DNA of 64,000 nt from positions 40,908,409-40,972,408 of the forward strand of contig NC_060065.1 in the NCBI RefSeq assembly GCF_020283565.1, in the 5' to 3' direction. A model generated the notes under the pieces. It did not search any database. It was given only the letters and a program-made list of their open reading frames with translations, and had not been told where the DNA came from. Positions 24,598 through 34,809 of the stretch are shown here, one piece after another (position 1 is the stretch's first letter; each line of letters begins with the position of its first letter). Both the position numbers and the translations under genes were made by a program. This DNA is from Trifolium pratense. Taxonomy: Eukaryota; Streptophyta; Magnoliopsida; Fabales; Fabaceae.

Positions 24598-24732
24598 TGT
24601 TGGTAGCAATGATCCAATGTTTATTCATCACAATACCAATTGCTTTATATAGGCTTACAACACAAAGCTACAATGGGCCAAAACTAGCTAAGCCCAAACA
24701 AACTAGGCCCGGAGTAAAAACACATCCTAACA
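24598..24732 (-). repeat. 5' LTR of the copia element
   Basis: Starts TGTTAGGATG and ends GCTACCAACA on the minus strand, a perfect TG...CA LTR. Contains CTATATAAAG on the minus strand (near 24640-24650), a likely TATA box for the element's own transcription. Confidence 0.92.
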
Positions 24733-24737
24733 ATATT

Positions 24738-25122
24738 GGTGTATTTTTTATTTGCATAAATGTAAAGTAACAATTAGGAGTATTTATTAGAAGGTACGAT
24801 TGAAAAGAAATAATTTTAGCAAAAAAATAAATAAATTAATATTGTATTGTAAACAATAAATGCCATTCATTTTGATATTATTTTTTTTTTTGTAAAATTA
24901 ATATTTTAAAATGGAGGAGTACTTTTGTCAAAAATAAAATAAAATGGAGGAGTACTATTTAATCATAAAAAATTTAGTCCAAAATGTTCCCACAAAGGCA
25001 CAAACTTTCTCGTGGCGGATGTAGAAAACTTAAAGGAAATATATTGTAAAGAAGAGAAGGAAATATACGTCTACACGTCAAGTAAGTAAATTTATCTTTT
25101 TGAAACTTTAATTTATTTTTTG
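24738..25122. other. AT-rich spacer with two MITE-end remnants
   Basis: AAAATGGAGGAGTACT occurs at about 24909 and 24941, resembling Stowaway-type ends (GGAGGAAGTA). No gene. Confidence 0.4.
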
Positions 25123-26279
25123 GGTAAATGGGGTTTTACCCCCTGCAAAATAGAAGAATTTTGCATTACACCCTGTAAAATAAAAAGTTGTGATTCCCCC
25201 CTCGTAATATTAAGATTCTTTGTTTTACCCCTTGAATTGACAACATGAATTTGGAATCTTAATTTTGCTGATATGGCAACCATACGTGGCTTTTTTTTAC
25301 ACATGGCTTTTTTTTTTTACTGTTTTTATTTATTTAATTTTTATTTTACCACATATTGAGCTATGTCATTTAAAAAAATAAAAAATAAAAAACAAAAAAG
25401 GAAAAAAACAAACAGCAAGAAACATCAACAATCTTCACCACTTTTATGGGAAGAACAAACAACAACAACAAACTTCATCTTCAATCTTAAATTTCATCTC
25501 ATCAATTCAATCTCAAACCCATAAATCCAAAACCATAAAAAACTCATAAGTTTCTCAAAACATAAAATCTCACAGTTCATTCTCCACCACCACCGTCGTT
25601 GTCCATCTCTCTTTCCCACCAATTGCATCTCTCTTCCTTGCAGCATCACTCTCAATTTTGTTGTTTGTTGATTTTCCAAAAAATTAAAATTAAATCAGAA
25701 TTAATGATGTTTGGAGAACATGTGTTGTTGTTATTTTTCTTGAACTTGTAATTGCTAACCCAACCCATATCTTTCACCAAGATCAAAGGAATGAACACGT
25801 GAGAGGTAGAGACCAGGAAGGAGAGGGATGAAAGAGTTGATTATGTTAGGGTTGTTGTTGGTGGTTGTGGTTATGGAGGAGGTGGAGGAAGAGTTTGAAT
25901 TGGAGGAATTGTGGAGATGATGATTTTTTATTTTTTTTTTTATTTAGGGATTTGAGATGAAAGTTGTTTCCTGAGATTTGATATGAATGTTTTTTGGAAA
26001 AAAAAAATTGTGGGATTTGAGATGAAGATTTTTTTATTTTTTTTTATTTTAAATAACAATGATTTGGAATAATTATAATAATAAAAATAAATAAAAATTC
26101 TAAGAAAATCCACATATGCATATGCCACATCATAAAAAAAAAGATTCCATGTCTAGTTGGCGAATTAGGGGGGTAATTGAATGAATCTTTATATTACAGG
26201 GAGTAATCACAAAAAAAAAATTTGTAGGTAAGTAATGCAAAATTCATCTATTTTGCAGGGGGTAAAACCCTATTTACCG
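25123..26279. mobile_element. 1.16-kb non-autonomous foldback/TIR element
   Basis: Left end GGGTAAATGGGGTTTTACCC, CCTGCAAAATAGAAGAATTT and TGCATTACACCCTG; right end is the complement (AGTAATGCAAAATTCATCTA, TTTTGCAGGGGGTAAAACCC, TATTTACC). Matching subterminal blocks extend about 150 bp (TCCCCCCTCGTAATATTAAG against TTATATTACAGGGAGTAATC). The interior has C/T-rich, CACCACCACCG-containing sequence (25440-25640) and a GGTGGTTGTGG tract (25855-25900) that look like captured gene leader rather than transposase. No transposase frame. Flanks are T runs, so the target duplication is not readable. Confidence 0.7.
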
Positions 26280-26339
26280 TTTTTTTTTTCTTCCTTTTTC
26301 TCGATCGATGTCTCAATGTTAAGCGATGAGTATGTACAT

Positions 26340-27130
26340 TTTAGGATGATCTGGTTGAGAAGAAATTAAATGGAGCTTTAATCCACAAGGTAGGGATGAT
26401 ATACTGACACATTATTCATATGCCCCACTATAGGGTAGATGCTAAAGAGGTTGAAGAGGAACAACGAGTGGATGTCATTGAAAGATACACATCATTTTTG
26501 GACACATAAATGCTCTAGAATTTTTTATTTTAACACACATAATAATTTGTAGCATTTTATTAGAGTGATTTTTTTTTGTCAGTGTACACTTAAACACACA
26601 TTAGACGAAGAACATAAAATTCTCAAATATTTTGGTATCATTATTGATCATGCATTGTGACACATATTTTGGCTTGGTAATTTGACATTCTGCAAGCTTT
26701 TTTACATAATATTAGCCTTTTAGATTTTGCAAAAAAAAAAAAAAAGGTTTTAGCATGTTTCTACACTTTGGGTTTGATTTAAGTGTTAATGTATTTTTTG
26801 ATCAATTTTCAAATTTAATTGCATAATAATGACCCTTGTTCACTTTGCAGGCCATCATATCTTTGGCAGCATTTATTTGATTGAGATGTCCTAACATGCG
26901 TTGAAAAGCTAAAAAGTAGAGTTACAAATTTCATGTTGAACCTACAACGTAGTTTGAATTTCTTTTAGCTAAACGATTTTGCCGCATGTAGGCTGAATTT
27001 CTAATTTTGGATCAGAGTTGTGAAGATGGATCAGACAGATTCCAAGATGTGTTGGGTTCCTTAAGGATCAGTTGGACACCTGATGACTATTTTGCATATG
27101 TACAAAATCATTCAAATAATAAAGTAAGTA
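26340..27130 (+). pseudogene. Possible exon remnants of an unassigned gene
   Basis: Three short plus-strand stretches look protein-like: DDLVEKKLNGALIHKV (26345-26392), HYRVDAKEVEEEQRVDVIER (26432-26491, ending at TAA near 26510), and DQSCEDGSDRFQDVLGSLRI continuing SWTPDDYFAYVQ (27011-27106). A T/pyrimidine tract with CAG precedes 26852. Composition (charged, few low-complexity runs) differs from neighbouring random frames. I do not recognise the family, no continuous gene model joins them, and stops lie between. It could be a dispersed gene fragment; confidence is low. Confidence 0.25.
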
Positions 27131-28320
27131 AGTAAGATCGTCTCCATATGGATTGTGTGTACAATTATCACTAAATTAAGATCAAAACAATAGATTTGGG
27201 GGGTTTTCAAGTTGTTGGATTTAGAAGCATAAAAGAAACAATTAAAAAGAATCTAGATGAGAATAATAGTTAGGTTGTTTCGAATCCCTTCCATTTTCCT
27301 ACTTGGTAATATGTTATTATATTTCACAATTCAAATTAAGTCTGGTTCATCACGACGAATTAACCCTTAAATAGTAATAATCACTCCCATATTTTATTAT
27401 CCTATTCATTAATAACACACTCCCTAACCCCTTAGGTGAGTTGGGAAATTATGAAAGCATTAAAGATGTGTGTTAATTCAAAGTCACAACCGCTAGTTAC
27501 GTATCCCTATAATAACCGCAAGTTACGTATCCCTACAAAATCATGTTGTATAATTATCATCAATTCGAATATCAAAATAAACTCCCATTAACAATTAATA
27601 CCTATATGAATTTCACTAATACGTATACTAATGAAAAGCATTAAACATTTGTGTCAAAAAGCATTAAACATAAATGATATAGTTAAATGATTAAAAAGAC
27701 AGAATTGCAATAATATAATAACCAATTACATGGATCAAGTAGTTCTAGAGAAGTTCATCTATTCAACCTAACTTAAGGAAATTAATTACTTTTAGACATA
27801 ATTAACATAACAAAAGAGTTAAGAAATTACACATAAATCGTAACCTCGTTGACGCGCTAGAGTAAGGACTCCCTAATCCCTATGGTGGGGAGTTGCCTTC
27901 CTATAAGACCTCCTTCCTCTCCTCTTGAAGTGAGTCCCCTATTGAGTGATGTGAATTGTGTAGAATGATTAATTGTGGAGGAAGAAAACTTTATAAAGTT
28001 TTTCTAGTGGGATTGGGTTTTGCATCCTGTAACATCATATGCCATCGTGCCACGATGGCTTCACAAATTTGTATCGTGGCACGATGCATCCCATCGTGGC
28101 GCGATGGTTATTAATTTTCTCCAATTTTTTGGCGGATTCTCTTCAAATTAATAACAACCCATCGTGGCACGATATATGAGCGAATTTTCTTCAATTTTAT
28201 GCTCCTTTTGTATAATTCTTAAACTCTTTGCTTCTTGGTCACGTAACTTCATTCTTTAGGTATTTTCCATGCTTTGGCTATCAAAAGACTACTAAAGTGA
28301 CTAAAAACTAACCTAAAAAC
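27131..28320. mobile_element. Decayed retroelement-like sequence with palindrome cluster
   Basis: No coding frame. At 27855-27950 CCCTAATCCCTATGGTGGGG, GACCTCCTTCCTCTCC and similar blocks look like LTR or UTR sequence. The cluster of palindromes at 28043-28174 lies within it. I recall similar sequence in legume retrotransposons, but no LTR pair, PBS or PPT was found, so the class is open. Confidence 0.35.
28043..28174. repeat. Four copies of the palindrome CATCGTGGCACGATG
   Basis: CATCGTGCCACGATG (28043-28057), TATCGTGGCACGATG (28072-28086), CATCGTGGCGCGATG (28092-28106) and CATCGTGGCACGATA (28160-28174). Each is a near-perfect 15-base dyad, with spacers of 14, 5 and 53 bases. Spacers differ, so this is not a simple tandem array. 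Confidence 0.85.
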
Positions 28321-28473
28321 ATGATATAATTAAATTCCTGTTATCAACACTAACAAAAGAAAGTTGAAGGGGAAGGCATGAGTCAACATGAACCGCAATT
28401 TCTCTACAATCATATAACAACCAAAATTGCTTGAGAAGTGAGAGGACCTTGGAGTTTTTACTGTTCCTTGCAC

Positions 28474-28474
28474 C

Positions 28475-28513
<39 letters not shown>

Positions 28514-28514
28514 A
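28474..28514. repeat. (AT)n(GT)n microsatellite
   Basis: About 11-12 AT units followed by about 8 GT units. Confidence 0.9.
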
Positions 28515-28849
28515 GAGATAATGATGAATTTGAAAATAATCTTAAAACAAAATGTTATAATCATAAAATATGGAGTAATTAAATATATATGTAAAAGACT
28601 TTTACTCTAACATTGTTTACCATCTTACATAATAAGAGAGATGATTTTTCTCCAAAGTTAATTCCATCCACGAAAGATAATCTTATTTGAGATACCGTCA
28701 AACACTAAATATAATTATCTCTCAATCAAGATTCAAGCATCGTGGAAGTCTAATCCATTCTATTAGACTCAACCACTTTTGGTAAGAGTTATTATTATTA
28801 TTATTATTATATTTGTGTAAGGAAGAACTAGATGACTTCTGAAATGGTT

Positions 28850-28990
28850 ACTGCGGTAATAAGCTTCAGGTAGGGTAGATCACATTAAGGAAGATACTGC
28901 GACCGCAAGACATGTTAAACCTTCAACACTCAAGTCAATATCTGATCAAGGTGAAGCAAAAGTGAAGAGTGATTGAATTATGTATACCTT
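28850..28990. repeat. Dispersed repeat shared with 34365-34480
   Basis: Both contain AGCTTCAGG(T/C), a GCGA block, ACNCTCAAGTCAATA, a TGTATA-type block and G(T/C)G(T/A)ACCTTG in the same order. Old copies of one element; class undetermined. Confidence 0.45.
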
Positions 28991-29344
28991 GGCGCCAAAG
29001 CTGACATTTATATATTGTGGGGAGCATATTGTAAGTTAGAGTTTTCACATTCATGTTTACTTATTAGAAAACTATTTATTCTTAAGGATCTTAGAATATA
29101 TGGTTCTCACATATTAAAGACTTCAAAGAACATACCTCCATCCATGATGATAGAAAGTAGAGTAGTAACAATAATCCTCTGATTTCCAATCTTTCTCTTT
29201 CCCGTCTGTTCTTTCTCATACCCGTTCTTGATGGTAATATGGTACAAAAACTTTTATGGAAGAGACAGAACCCATGTATTCATTCATTGATTGGCTGGTT
29301 AGTACGTAACTTCCATGAAGTTACATACATTTATAGAAATTCAC

Positions 29345-29470
29345 TTGCACCCTTTCATGAATTCTTGTATCTTTCACATGAATATTTATTCCCTTTCACA
29401 TGAATATTCATATCCTTACATAAATACTTGCACCCTTTCACGTTAATATTGCATTCTTCCACATGAGTCA
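29345..29470. repeat. Degenerate minisatellite, about 6 units of about 20-22 bp
   Basis: Units: TTGCACCCTTTCATGAATTC, TTGTATCTTTCACATGAATA, TTATTCCCTTTCACATGAAT, TTCATATCCTTACATAAATA, TTGCACCCTTTCACGTTAAT, TTGCATTCTTCCACATGAGT. Consensus is roughly TTGCACCCTTTCACATGAAT(A)T. Confidence 0.7.
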
Positions 29471-31168
29471 CCATAAATTAATTATAATAATTAAATTATT
29501 TACATGTATTCGATGAAGGATGTTTACAGTAACTATTGTATTCATTACTATTGGCTTGCATAAGAAGCCTTCATAAATGAATGGATTTGGACTGGACCTA
29601 GAGCGCTTGGCCCACGTGTATTGGATCTTGACCGAGTCCAGAACATTATTATTAATAAATTGGCTAGTGGCTAAAATCACACACTTTAAGTATGAAAAAA
29701 TAGTGAATCTCGAATTCAAACCAAAATACCCTGCAAATTATTGTCTGTTACTCTGTCAGCTATCAACATAACTGCAATTATGAGTCGAATAGTTTTAAGA
29801 GTCGTATGTTTTGAAATTCTTTTTATTTAACATCTTTATAAAAGTGATTTTGTTATGGTAAATAAATACAAAATAATTTGTCTAAATTATATTTTTCGTC
29901 CCTTAATTAATTTTAGTTTTAAGATTAACAAAAAAAATTATATATCAATATTATATTAAAAGGTTGTAAATGAAAAGGACTGAAGTGTGATTGAATATTG
30001 GTAGAAGAGATGATAGGTACCAACAGTAGATGGAGTCTAAAAATATGAATTATCTGTCTCTATTGAGGGTCCTTCCGTGAGTGCCTTTGTGTGTGAGGGT
30101 ACCTTGTCAGTTCAATTTTAATAATATTGTTTTTATTTATCATTATTTTCTTCTTATGCAATCCAATTCGGTCTTGACTTGCTTTTTTCCAATATCTGCT
30201 AAACATTCTTCATATTTCTCCATGCATGCATGGGGGACCATTTTTATTTTGTTATTATTTTTATCAAACTTTATCTTTCCTTCTATTATTTGTTTTATAT
30301 AACGTGTATTATTTTTTTTTAGTATACCCCCCTTATTAACTACTATTAATCTCATTGACCAAAAGAAAAAACTATTATTAATCTCACCATCATCTATATT
30401 TTTTAAGTTAATATATTAAAAATTAGATACTAGTAATCTAGGAATTGAAGATATACATTTTTTATTTATAAAATCTACGATATTAATTGAATTCTTTAAT
30501 TTATGTGTCAAAACCTTAAATGAATAAGGAACTTATGGAGTAATATTATAATTATTATATTATAACACAATCATAAATATTTTTATTATTTGAGATTGAA
30601 ATCGGTACTTTATACTAATTTACAATAATCACACATTGTGCACCAATTATTTGGGTTTTTTTTAAGCAAATATATATGACTAGTAGGGATGGGTTCCACA
30701 TTCTAAATCATTTTATCTAATTTATCTAAAGTCGTAGCTTGAATGTTTATCAACACTAATTAATTGGTACAATTATATAAAAATATTTCGTTTCTTTCGT
30801 GTACGAATGGATGATTATATAATAATGTATGTAAGATTATTTCTCTAAATGAAGGGAAGGAGAAAGTTTTAGTCATAATTGAAAAAGACAGTTAGCAATG
30901 TTAAATGGGTTAGATCCATTGGTGGGGACTCACAGCAGCCATGAAAGGAGCTTGAAGTTGAGACTGAGAGAGACATAAAAATATATGGAGAAAGAAAATA
31001 ATTGAATTACTTATGGTTTGTAAACAAAGTAAACATCACTAAAACTCAAACGTAAAAGAATACGAAGAAGTCAACATGTTCTTAATGATATTGTTTTGGA
31101 TAATCATATTAGGAATTAGCATTTAAACAAGACAATTAATATCTAAATGTTATTTAGGAATATATCTA
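29471..31168. other. Intergenic, nothing assigned
   Basis: AT-rich; short frames without domains. No clear element. Confidence 0.4.
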
Positions 31169-31176
31169 ATTGAAGA

Positions 31177-31798
31177 TAGAGATGACAATGGGTAGAATAT
31201 TGGTATGATACTATAGAACTCATTCTCATATTCGCTGTTTCAAAAAATACTTGTACCAATTTTCACATCTTCGTATGGTTAACAACTTTTGTACCTGTAT
31301 CTATATCCTATGGGTACCTAAGCACACATACATGTATCCGTTACTCGCATTTTCTATAAATAACTCGTTCAATTATAAATTTTCATATGATTTTAATAGA
31401 ATTAAATAAATTTCAAAGTTTTAATATAGACTCGTAAAAATTATAAATAAAATTATTACTAACCTCATGCTAAATTTCATATCTATGTCGAAATATTCAC
31501 AGCATATTTTATAAATAAACATTGTTATTAAAAAATGTGTAATAGGTATTATATTTTCTTAAAATTGATTTACATATAATATTATATAATAATATAAATA
31601 AAATAAATAATTATATATTATGTGGTATGAGGTGAGGTGGGTACTAATATACTCGTACTCGTACTCACACCTATACACGTTCTTTTTACTGGTAATTACT
31701 CATACTCGTACTCGTATCTGAAATGCAGATTTTTACCCTACCCTTTGTGGCTATTTTTTGCAGGTATCCACCATGTATGAGTCAAATTGTCATCCCTA
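31177..31798. mobile_element. Non-autonomous hAT-like element, 622 bp
   Basis: Starts TAGAGATGACAATGGGTA and ends ATTGTCATCCCTA, so the terminal inverted repeat is TAG(A/G)GATGACAAT. The flanks ATTGAAGA (31169-31176) and TTTGAAGA (31799-31806) match at 7 of 8 bases, fitting the 8-bp duplication of hAT elements. The subterminal parts carry many ACTCGTACTCGTA/TGGGTACC motifs in both orientations. No transposase frame. Confidence 0.75.
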
Positions 31799-31806
31799 TT
31801 TGAAGA

Positions 31807-32094
31807 GCAACCAATGAATATAATTCCAATATCTCCATCTTTTTTTAGGCAAAAATTGCATTTTTAACCAAAAACTTTCACAAACTTGCGATTTTGTCAA
31901 AGTTAGAGGGGCAAAAGTGCAATTTAGTTTTTTTTTTAATTAATATCTCCATCTTGTTTTCATTACCTTTCCTATTTATCACTTTTATGCATATAAAAGA
32001 AAACTCAAATCCTAATTAATGTATATGGACTATATTATAATATACATATATTAATTATACAATGAATTTAGAACGGTGAAATTTAATTATAAAA
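31807..32094. other. AT-rich spacer
   Basis: TTTTTAGGCAAAAATTGCATTTTTAACC-type sequence near 31840 may be a small repeat fragment. No gene. Confidence 0.35.
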
Positions 32095-32332
32095 TACTCC
32101 CTCCGTCCCAAATTATAAGGGAAAAAAATTTCATTTTTTGTCCCAAATAATTATAAGGGAAAATACCATTTTCAAGAATGTTTTTTTCCTTATTCTCATA
32201 AAATAAAATGCAAATTGCATTTAATTTTATTTTTCTCCGCTTTTCCCAATAAACAGCAACCAGTAAAAATTACTTTTACATCTTCATATGCAATTTATTC
32301 CAAGGAAAACCCACAAAAACATATTTCAAATT

Positions 32333-32516
32333 GAGTTTAATTGTTGTGCACCGTCGGTGTAAATTTTTTTTACACATACATCCAATGACGCGTTGCCACA
32401 TCATTTAATGAATGTGACACATCATGTGTTTTTAATGACCATACATGATGTGTCTGTATATTATTGGACGCATGTGCAAAATATCTTTACACCGACGGTG
32501 CATATAAATTAAATTC
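32333..32516. mobile_element. 184-bp MITE with 9-bp target duplication (copy A)
   Basis: Left terminus GAGTTTAATTGTTGTGCACC then GTCGGTGTAAA; the right terminus inverted is GAATTTAATTTATATGCACC then GTCGGTGTAAA. TTTCAAATT flanks it at 32324-32332 and 32517-32525. TIRs of about 31 bp and a 9-bp duplication suggest a Mutator-like origin. Same family as 56433-56615, in the opposite orientation. The interior holds ACACATCATGTGT and CATACATGATGTGT dyads. Confidence 0.9.
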
Positions 32517-32570
32517 TTTCAAATTATCATATTTTATTTTTTCTTAATAAGTGTGATTTTTTTTTACCTT

Positions 32571-33016
32571 TTTTTTTATAAGCAAAATTTGAATTATAAT
32601 GAGTACAAGAGGTACTCAACTCTTACAATTCAAAGAAAATCTCCTTATGGATGTTGTAAACACATCATAGGATTGTTACACCAATTAATCAGAAAAAACT
32701 AAATTAACATAGCTCCTTAATCGGCCTATAAACCAAAACCAAGAAATGATAATTTGGTTCACTAAAGAAGATAAATTAAAAAATTCACCTCGAAATAAAA
32801 TATTATTACACATACACCAAATGCTCTACATAGTAGTCAACCAAATAAAGAGAAATGCTGTGAAACAGACAGAAAGGGAATGAAAGGTTTGCCTAGCCAA
32901 TTAAATACATTTTACCAATTATTAGTGATTATGCCTTTGCGATATAATGTTTCCCTCGTAGGTAGTCTTCAAGTAACAATTGTCAAACAAAAATGCTAAC
33001 TTTCGATGGAACATTA
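32571..33016 (-). mobile_element. 5'-truncated LINE 3' end inserted in the MITE
   Basis: On the minus strand it ends TTGTAAGAGTTGAGTACCTC, TTGTACTCATTATAATTC, AAATTTTGCTTAT and an A run. The same end occurs on the plus strand at 35690-35751. TTTACCTT flanks it at 32563-32570 and 33017-33024 as a target-site duplication. No coding frame remains in the 446 bp. Confidence 0.8.
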
Positions 33017-33046
33017 TTTACCTTATAACATGGGATGGAGGAAGTA

Positions 33047-34557
33047 TTCTTTTAAGTTTAATGAGTCATTGATTTGGTTCTCACACTCCAAATAATTAAT
33101 GGGTTGAACAGTAAAATTGCTACAGTACATGATTACAACCGGTCATTAAATATTTGTTTAAATTAAAGAAGATCAACAATCTAATTTACTACTCACATGC
33201 TTGATGGAGATTTAAATCGAGTAAACTATATATTGAAGAAAACCATGTACGGCTAACCCCATCTATATCTTCAATCTCTTTCACTTTTTATGTGAGTACA
33301 TTGAATTTGCATCATGCAATATTCAAATTAATATATTGTGGCTATCAAAATTAATTTAGCAAGCTAGGCATGGTGCCCACTAATTAATTAATATATATAC
33401 TCTTATTTATATAAGTTTTCTTAATAATGTAACATCACTATGTTGGACTTTGAAGCTATTTATAATATATTTTCTCCTATTTATAGTACTCAATATAATA
33501 GTTCTCCTGTCATAATAAGACTTTGAAGCTTTATGATCAATAATTAACCATTCATCCTGTTTTTCACAATTTTAAAGAATATAATAAATGTACAATTATA
33601 GAAATAGATAAATAAAAATAAATCTTGCTAACAAGTGTCTCTGATAATGATACAATTTAAAATCGTGCTAATATCAAATTTTTATCTTAAAAATAAAAAT
33701 AAAATATTTATCATAGAAATAAATACATCATTTAATTTATATAAAAATTGCTTCTTTTAATTCTATAATACTCTATTTTCCTTGAAATTAATTATAGAAA
33801 GTGAGAATCTTTTTTATGCATGGTACACCATCTCAATAATTAGGGCACGTACTGGCTATTAGTTGGTTACATTATTGGTTTGGTTCAACTTTGATGTTGA
33901 CCCTTGACGTTCAACGACCATTTAAGATTCTCTTTAATAAATCCTATTATAAAGAATAGGAAGAAGAATTTTATATGGTCCAAATTTAAATATACGACTT
34001 GTCCCATATTTGTCACCTTCAACCACGTTCCATCACATATTCACTTGTAGCCTAAGCACGGGTATCTTGGAGTCCAATAGTTCAGTTGGTATATAATTAA
34101 GGGGCATTGGATCAAATTAACTTTAAGATTAAATATATTTTTTGTTACTGAATTTTATTTTTTTATCTTCATAAAAAAAAAATCACATATTGAAAGAGTC
34201 GTTCACGGAGGGTTTAACTAAAAAATGTTTTGATATAGACATAGGCTAATTTGAGATATTGAAAAAACTATAAATATATTTGAGAGCATGTTATAAGGAC
34301 ATGCTAATTTTAGGTGTCAAAATTGGTTCTCCAGTGAGATAAGTTATATTCTAACAGTGGTTGTGAGCTTCAGGCACGATTGCGAAATGGTACTTGTAAA
34401 AATATTAGCACCAAAACGCTCAAGTCAATAACAGTTTAAGATAAATCTGTATAAATTGGGTGAAATGTGCGTACCTTGAGAGTGAGTGTGTATGCCTATA
34501 TGTAGGCGTGGTGGCGCATGAGATTTGCGTAACAACCTTGAAAGCCCATAACGTGAG
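33047..34557. other. Intergenic, nothing assigned apart from the 34365 repeat copy
   Basis: AT-rich. 34365-34480 is the second copy of the repeat at 28850-28990. No gene. Confidence 0.4.
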
Positions 34558-34572
34558 TGGAATTGAGGATAA

Positions 34573-34794
34573 ATTTTTTTTTGAGAACTTGGTATTCGGC
34601 CCTATGACCGACTAATTCAAGGGGACCAGTCACACCGCCCACTTGCGGGGACCCCATTTAAAGCCAGAGTTTTTTTGCTCTGTATGGACTTAGCCCACCG
34701 AAATTGGCACCAAGGGGAATCGAACATGAGACCTTGAGAGGAGCATACTCCAAGGACCGAAGCCAACACCACTAGACCAACCTCAAGTGGGTTT
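34573..34794 (-). mobile_element. tRNA-derived SINE, full length, minus strand
   Basis: Minus strand: box A GTTGGTCTAGTGGT (complement of 34769-34782), box B GGTCTCATGTTCGATTCCCC (complement of 34714-34733), then a non-tRNA body (CCAATTTCGGTGGGC, GGGGTCCCCGC) and a terminal A run (T run at 34574-34582). The flanks TGGAATTGAGGATAA (34558-34572) and TGGAATCGAGAATAA (34795-34809) are a slightly decayed duplication. This family differs from the 14.6-kb SINE. Confidence 0.92.
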
Positions 34795-34809
34795 TGGAAT
34801 CGAGAATAA

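Larger units (their letters stand above)
22430..24732 (-). mobile_element. Internally deleted Ty1/copia retrotransposon, 2.3 kb, both LTRs present
   Basis: Two near-identical LTRs of 134-135 bp bound the element, flanked by a perfect 5-bp target duplication ATATT (22425-22429 and 24733-24737). On the minus strand the order is 5' LTR (24732-24598), primer-binding site, a gag segment, part of reverse transcriptase, RNase H, polypurine tract, 3' LTR (22563-22430). Protease, integrase and the N-terminal part of reverse transcriptase are missing, and several stops interrupt what remains, so it is non-autonomous. The LTRs differ at only a few positions (for example TATTGG/TGTTGG, TGTCTT/TGCTTT, AAAG/GGAG), so insertion is fairly recent. 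Confidence 0.95.
32097..33044. mobile_element. Stowaway-like MITE with two nested insertions
   Basis: TA|CTCCCTCCGTCCCAAATTAT ... TTATAACATGGGATGGAGGAAG|TA, with TA at 32095-32096 and 33045-33046. Removing the two insertions (32333-32516 with one 9-bp copy, 32571-33016 with one 8-bp copy) leaves about 300 bp that lines up with the uninterrupted partial copy at 6110-6315 across both junctions (TTCAAATTATCATATT; CTTAATAAGTGTGATTT...CTTATAA). Confidence 0.88.
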
